This document shows positions 60,401-64,000 of a DNA stretch of 64,000 bases, piece after piece (position 1 is the first letter of the stretch; the number at the start of each line of letters is the position of its first letter). The position numbers and the translations under genes were made by a program. Under the pieces are notes generated by a model. The model was given only the letters and a program-made list of their open reading frames with translations. It did no database searches and was not told the DNA's origin. Source of the stretch: Sphingomonas echinoides (GTDB lineage: Bacteria; Pseudomonadota; Alphaproteobacteria; Sphingomonadales; Sphingomonadaceae); assembly GCF_029623395.1 (NCBI RefSeq), contig NZ_JAPYKK010000004.1:62001-126000 (forward strand), read 5' to 3'.

Positions 60401-61009
60401 ATGGCACGGAGCGGACGACCCCGCGGTTTCGACCGAAGCGCAGCGCTGGACAGCGCGATGCACTTGTTCTGGGAACATGGGTATGAAGGCGCGTCGCTGG
60501 CCGGGTTACGGCATGCGATGGGCGACATCTCCTCGGCAAGTTTCTACGCGGCCTTCGGTTCGAAGGAAGCCTTGTTTCGCGAGACACTGACTCGCTATCT
60601 CGGCCTTCACGGTGGTGTCATCAGCGCGCTCGACGACGAACGTCTGCCGCCGCGTGCGCGGCTTGAACAGGCTCTTTTGGCGTCGGCTACGGTTCAGACT
60701 GGGGAAGCGCATCCAAAGGGATGCATGGTCACGCTTTCAGCAACGATTTGCTCCGATACCAGCGCGTCGATCAAAGCGCTGACGCATTCCGAACGCTGCG
60801 CCACGCGACAGGCGTTGCACCGATGCATCACTGCCGGCGTGCAGTCTGGCGATCTCGATCCAGCGACGGACGTTGCGGGTCTCGTCGCCTTGTACGATGG
60901 CCTGTTGCTCGGAATTTCAATCCAGGCTCGGGACGGCCTCGCGCCGAGCACGATCCGCTCCGGAATCGGATTTGCATTGGCGGCGTGGTCTGGAAGTGTG
61001 AAACCGTGA
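60401..61009 (+). CDS. TetR family transcriptional regulator
   Basis: A 202-aa TetR repressor. The N-terminal HTH is RGFDRSAALDSAMHLFWEHG followed by YEGASLAGLRHAMGDISSAS and FYAAFGSKEALFRETL, typical of the AcrR/TetR_N domain. The C-terminal part (about 85-195) is the ligand domain with GCMVTLSATICSDTSASIKA. The ATG at 60401 has GGAGAG 6-11 bases upstream. It sits divergent to the MFS exporter and overlaps the next gene by four bases (GTGA). Confidence 0.93.
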   Translation: MARSGRPRGFDRSAALDSAMHLFWEHGYEGASLAGLRHAMGDISSASFYAAFGSKEALFRETLTRYLGLHGGVISALDDERLPPRARLEQALLASATVQTGEAHPKGCMVTLSATICSDTSASIKALTHSERCATRQALHRCITAGVQSGDLDPATDVAGLVALYDGLLLGISIQARDGLAPSTIRSGIGFALAAWSGSVKP

Positions 61010-61890
61010 CGGCGCCTCCGCGACGCACGCTCACACCGCGTCACTTCACGCGCTTCGCCGCGATCGACTGGTCCGGAGCGAAGGGCCTGCGTCATCCCGG
61101 GATCGCGCTGGCAATTTGCGAAAGCGGTCCTGAAGCGCCGGTTCTGGTCGAGCCGCCGCGTGGCGTCTGGTCCAGGACCGACATCCTGCACTGGTTACAC
61201 GAGCGCGCCGAAGACCCGTTGCTGGTGGGGTTCGATTTCAGCTTTTCCGCACCGTTCGTGGAACGGGGCGCGTATCTACCGGGGGAAACCGACGCCACGG
61301 ATCCGCGCGCGCTATGGGCCTATGTCGATCGGCACAGCACCGATGCGGACTTGGGCGCAGCGTCCTTCCTGGAAGCGCGCCGGGGGCGGCATTTCTACCT
61401 CGGCGCGGCGGACGGTGTAAAAGCGCACTTTCTGCACTACCGGCGATGTGAAGCACATTTCAACGCAAACGGCGGCGGCAAGGCCTCGACCGTTTATGAC
61501 GCGATCGGCGCGGCACAGGTGGCCAAGGCCAGTTTCGCCGGAATGCGGCTGCTCCACCATCTCGATCCGGCGATCCCGGTGTGGCCATTCGACCCCGCGC
61601 CGCAGCACGGGCCCTGCGTCGTGGAAATCTACACGACGATCGCCGCGCGCGCCGCCGGTCTCCGCAAGGGGTTGAGCAAGGTGCGCGACGCTGCCGCGCT
61701 CGACTCCGCGCTCGCCGCGATCGGCAGTGCGCCGCACCTGCCGATGCCACGCTACACCGATCACGCGACCGACGCGATCCTGACCGCGGCGTGGCTGCGC
61801 GCGAACGCCACCCGCGACGATTTGTGGAACCCGCCAGCAATGACGCGCACGATCGCGCGCACAGAGGGCTGGACCTTCGGCGTGTCTTGA
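61006..61890 (+). CDS. DUF429-like protein (RNase H-like fold)
   Basis: A 294-aa protein starting with GTG 61006. It has FTRFAAIDWSGAKGLRHPGI at residues 14-33, the ID-W-S-G-A opening of DUF429 and related RNase H-like proteins, VGFDFSFSAPFVERGAY around residue 74, and a late CVVEIYTTIAARAAGLRKGL and DHATDAILTAAWLRAN with acidic residues. The family is uncharacterised; a nuclease-like fold is an inference. Its start overlaps the TetR stop (GTGA), so it belongs to the same transcript. It ends 34 bases before tRNA-Thr. Confidence 0.78.
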   Translation: MTAPPRRTLTPRHFTRFAAIDWSGAKGLRHPGIALAICESGPEAPVLVEPPRGVWSRTDILHWLHERAEDPLLVGFDFSFSAPFVERGAYLPGETDATDPRALWAYVDRHSTDADLGAASFLEARRGRHFYLGAADGVKAHFLHYRRCEAHFNANGGGKASTVYDAIGAAQVAKASFAGMRLLHHLDPAIPVWPFDPAPQHGPCVVEIYTTIAARAAGLRKGLSKVRDAAALDSALAAIGSAPHLPMPRYTDHATDAILTAAWLRANATRDDLWNPPAMTRTIARTEGWTFGVS

Positions 61891-61924
61891 CGCATGGAAT
61901 GCGCGCGAGGACGGCGTCCTCCGG

Positions 61925-62000
61925 GCCGGTTTAGCTCAGTTGGTAGAGCGCCAGTTTTGTAAACTGGATGTCGCGGGTTCGATTCCTGCAACCGGCACCA
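61925..62000 (+). tRNA. tRNA-Thr (TGT)
   Basis: A 76-base cloverleaf with encoded CCA. The acceptor stem GCCGGTT pairs with AACCGGC (61990-61996), discriminator A, then CCA. The anticodon stem CCAGT/ACTGG closes the loop TTTGTAA, giving anticodon TGT. The D arm (GCTCAGTTGGTAGAGC) and T arm (GCGGG-TTCGATT-CCTGC) are regular. A TTGACG at 61887-61892 could be the -35. Confidence 0.97.
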
Positions 62001-62274
62001 TCCTCGTGGGCATGCGCAGTAGATTTGCCCCGTTGATGTAGAAAGATAACAGGGCACTCTGACCATTCCCCCACTCCCGCAGATCTCGACGTCTTATCGT
62101 GTGCCGATCTGAGGATGGTCGAACAGTAACGAGCACCTCCGCCTTGGCAAAGCATTGCCCAACTCTGTTGAAACCAGAACGCTGGAACATGGTCAGCGGC
62201 CTTCGAAGGTGGGAGGTTTGAACGGTTTTGCATCCCCCTCAGCCGATGGCTCTTACCGTCTGCGATCCCCGCGC
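62001..62274. other. Intergenic region after tRNA-Thr
   Basis: This 274-base stretch has no credible reading frame and no strong hairpin. It is somewhat lower in G+C than the surroundings. No tRNA-end duplication (attachment site) or integrase was seen next to the tRNA. Confidence 0.55.
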
Positions 62275-63051
62275 TCAGGCCGCAATAAAGCCGCCGTTCA
62301 CTGGGATCACCTGCCCCGATACGAAGCCGGATGCGTCGCTCAAAAGGAACACTGCGGTGCCGACGACGTCCGCCGGCAGCTGGGCACGGGGAATTGCGGC
62401 ACGGTCGACATACAATTGTTTGCGCTCTTCCGGCACGTAGTCGGTTGCCTCCACCCGTACGAGGCCAGGCGCAATTGCATTCACCGTAACGCCAAACGGG
62501 CCGAGCTCGCGCGATAGCGAGCGGGTCATGGCCATCACGGCACCCTTGCTGCTCACATAGTGCAGCAGGTTGGGCGCCCCCCACAATGCCGTGTCCGACG
62601 CCAAATTGACCAGCCGGCCGCCCCTGCTGGATGCCTTGAGCAGCGGTGCGAAGGCCTTGGTCATCAGCCAGGTGCCACGTACGTTGATCGTCATCACGCG
62701 GTCCCACGTCTCGATGTCGATCTCGTCCAGACCTTTTCCCCCAATGCCGGTCGCCAACGCGGCATTGTTGAGCAGTCCGTCCAGGCAACCATAATCGCGC
62801 ACGATGTCCGCGCCGAGTTGCTCGACCGATCCCGGGTCCGCAAGATCGACAGCATAACTCGCAACGTCCAGCCCCTCACCGCAGAGCCCCTGCGCCGTTT
62901 CCTGGGCCAGATCAGTACGGATGTCGGCGATGATCACCCGAGCCCCCGCCCGGCCGCACGCCTCGGCGAAGGCCGCACCCAGACCGCGCGCCGCGCCGCT
63001 GACCAGGACGGTACGTCCGGCCAAGTCGATGGTACCTTTGATGACGCTCAT
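62275..63051 (-). CDS. Short-chain dehydrogenase/reductase, classical
   Basis: A 258-aa NAD(P)-dependent oxidoreductase. The cofactor motif is VLVSGAARGLGAAFAEACG, the dinucleotide-preference acid in VIIADIRTDL (so NAD-type), the NNAAL Asn, Ser in NLASDTALWG and YVSSK with Tyr and Lys; it ends PVNGGFIAA. Its substrate is unknown. The ATG at 63051 was chosen because upstream codons encode no SDR sequence. It lies 28 bases downstream of the second SDR gene and the two are probably co-transcribed. Confidence 0.93.
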   Translation of the reverse strand: MSVIKGTIDLAGRTVLVSGAARGLGAAFAEACGRAGARVIIADIRTDLAQETAQGLCGEGLDVASYAVDLADPGSVEQLGADIVRDYGCLDGLLNNAALATGIGGKGLDEIDIETWDRVMTINVRGTWLMTKAFAPLLKASSRGGRLVNLASDTALWGAPNLLHYVSSKGAVMAMTRSLSRELGPFGVTVNAIAPGLVRVEATDYVPEERKQLYVDRAAIPRAQLPADVVGTAVFLLSDASGFVSGQVIPVNGGFIAA

Positions 63052-63079
63052 GGGATGGTGTCCGGAGGTAAAGGGAAAA

Positions 63080-63874
63080 TCAGGCGAAGCGGGAGACGCC
63101 GCCCGCCACTTCCAATGCGGCCCCGGTCGTGAAACCCGAGATTGGCGCCGACAAAAAGACGATCGCTGCAGCAGGCTCCTCGGGGCGGCCGAACCGTCCC
63201 ACTGGGATGTGCTTTTCAGCGGCAAGTTCGGCGAGCCAATCGTCCAGACTCTGGCCAGGCCGTGCGCGCTCCTTGTAGCGACGTTCCCACTGGCCGCTGT
63301 TGACGGTGCCGAGCAAAATCGAATTCACACGAACCCGCGGCGCCAGCTCGACGCTCAGCGACTTCACCAGATTCTGCACGCCAGCGCGCGCCGCCGACGT
63401 ACATACCATATGCGGTTCGGGCTGGCGCGCCAGCAGCGAATTGACGACGACGATCGCGCCAGCATCGCTGGCCTGCAGCATCGGCAGGAAGGTACGAACC
63501 GGGCGAACGACACTGAAGACCTTCAGATGAAGTTCCGCCTCCCAATCCGCATCCAGTGTCGAAGCGAAGGTGGAAATGCGCGCCTGTCCGGCATTGGCGA
63601 CAAGGATGTCGAGCCCACCGAACTTGTTTTCCACCGCTTCGGCCAACCGCGAAACCGCGTCCTGATCCAGCACATCCGCCGCCATCGACAGGATACGATC
63701 GTCGCCGAACCCTTCTCCGCGGAGCGAGGCGGCGGCTCGGTGTAGCTCCCCCTGCCCTCGGGCACACAACGCCACGCGCGCGCCTTCCTTCAAGAACTGG
63801 CGTACCGTCTCCAACCCGATCCCCGACGATCCGCCGGTGACCAATACGGTCTTGTCACGAAGTCCCAGATCCAT
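63080..63874 (-). CDS. SDR-fold protein with altered catalytic Tyr/Lys
   Basis: A 264-aa SDR-fold protein. The cofactor site VLVTGGSSGIGLETVRQFLK and the NAG motif are regular, and VVVNSLLARQPEPHM carries the Ser position. At the active site, where YxxxK is expected, the sequence reads MVCTSAARAGVQNLVKSL, with no Tyr or Lys at the normal place (Cys/Thr and Arg instead). The protein may be a non-canonical reductase or have lost activity. It is the gene before the other SDR and follows a truncated alpha/beta hydrolase gene by 12 bases. Confidence 0.88.
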   Translation of the reverse strand: MDLGLRDKTVLVTGGSSGIGLETVRQFLKEGARVALCARGQGELHRAAASLRGEGFGDDRILSMAADVLDQDAVSRLAEAVENKFGGLDILVANAGQARISTFASTLDADWEAELHLKVFSVVRPVRTFLPMLQASDAGAIVVVNSLLARQPEPHMVCTSAARAGVQNLVKSLSVELAPRVRVNSILLGTVNSGQWERRYKERARPGQSLDDWLAELAAEKHIPVGRFGRPEEPAAAIVFLSAPISGFTTGAALEVAGGVSRFA

Positions 63875-63886
63875 GGTACGTCCTTC

Positions 63887-64000
63887 TCAATCTTCGATCT
63901 GCGACAGGAAATCGGCGAGTGCTGCGTTGAACAGCGCCGGCGCTTCCGTCGCGAAACCATGCCCTACGCGAGGGATCACACGGTACTGCCCACCCGGCAC
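63887..64000 (-). CDS. Alpha/beta hydrolase, C-terminal end only (cut by window edge)
   Basis: The last 37 codons of a minus-strand gene that continues past the window. The residues include GGQYRVIPRVGHGFATEAPA and LFNAALADFLSQIED. The GHG histidine preceded by VIPRV and the LADFL ending are the usual C-terminus of alpha/beta hydrolases (catalytic His). The rest is outside the window. It is the first gene in this direction before the two SDR genes. Confidence 0.7.
   Translation of the reverse strand: MPGGQYRVIPRVGHGFATEAPALFNAALADFLSQIED

Noticed and set aside
61925..62274. tRNA-Thr as an integration site
   Set aside because: No duplicated tRNA end, integrase or foreign genes were seen downstream; the SDR genes have ordinary composition.
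1..64000. CRISPR array or rRNA genes
   Set aside because: No regularly spaced direct repeats and no rRNA-like conserved sequence were seen.

Overview
The window is high-GC DNA from an alphaproteobacterium, most likely a sphingomonad (Sphingomonas or a close relative). This is inferred from the gene content: a non-zinc HemB, the block PCMT-TolC-PopZ-ValS, XerD next to aroK-aroB, many large TonB-dependent receptors, Flp pilins, and the hairpin-rich G/C repeats typical of the group. No rRNA, CRISPR array, transposase or phage gene was seen. There are two tRNA genes (Cys-GCA and Thr-UGU). Both ends of the window cut genes: a membrane spermidine-synthase-like protein on the left and an alpha/beta hydrolase on the right.

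Bases 1-27600 are mainly housekeeping. A minus-strand block runs PCMT-like methyltransferase, TolC-type exporter, PopZ, ValS and MATE pump, followed by HemB and an acetyltransferase. Then come tRNA-Cys, MutT, two small Flp pilins with a strong terminator, AccA, XerD, aroK-aroB, a minus-strand operon radA-cvpA-NifU-like-Kef-DUF423, a BLUF/GAF photosensor-like pair, a GST, a GT4 glycosyltransferase, PadR-DUF2218 and RarA. valS carries an in-frame palindromic element that can fold into a three-stem cloverleaf.

Bases 27600-38000 hold an accessory uptake/hydrolysis operon (cupin, TonB receptor, GH3, esterase-713-like hydrolase) and two MocR-type regulators. Bases 38088-44620 are a complete Nit1C cluster (nitBCDEFGH: Sll0783 protein, nitrilase, radical SAM, acetyltransferase, AIR-synthase-like, small protein, flavoprotein). 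This cluster is linked in the literature to nitrogen starvation and cyanide assimilation. Here it has an added LnmK-like double-hotdog gene and a divergent MocR regulator.

Bases 44600-58000 hold a second accessory region. The minus-strand arm is dctA-CMD-SDR-(small ORF)-SMP-30-solute-binding protein-porin. The plus-strand arm is TonB receptor-CocE hydrolase-solute-binding protein-LysR. The two arms diverge from one regulatory region. That region, and the region upstream of the cupin/TonB/GH3 operon, contain the same composite site: an ATGCCG-N3-CGGCAT palindrome (a LysR-type T-N11-A site) and a GTTTTTGATCTAG box whose far end lies exactly 41 bases from the palindrome centre. I infer a LysR regulon tying three transcription units together; this is the most interesting signal in the window.

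Bases 58000-64000 contain a medium-chain dehydrogenase, an MFS exporter with a divergent TetR regulator and two matching operators, a DUF429-like protein, tRNA-Thr, and two short-chain dehydrogenases beside a truncated alpha/beta hydrolase.
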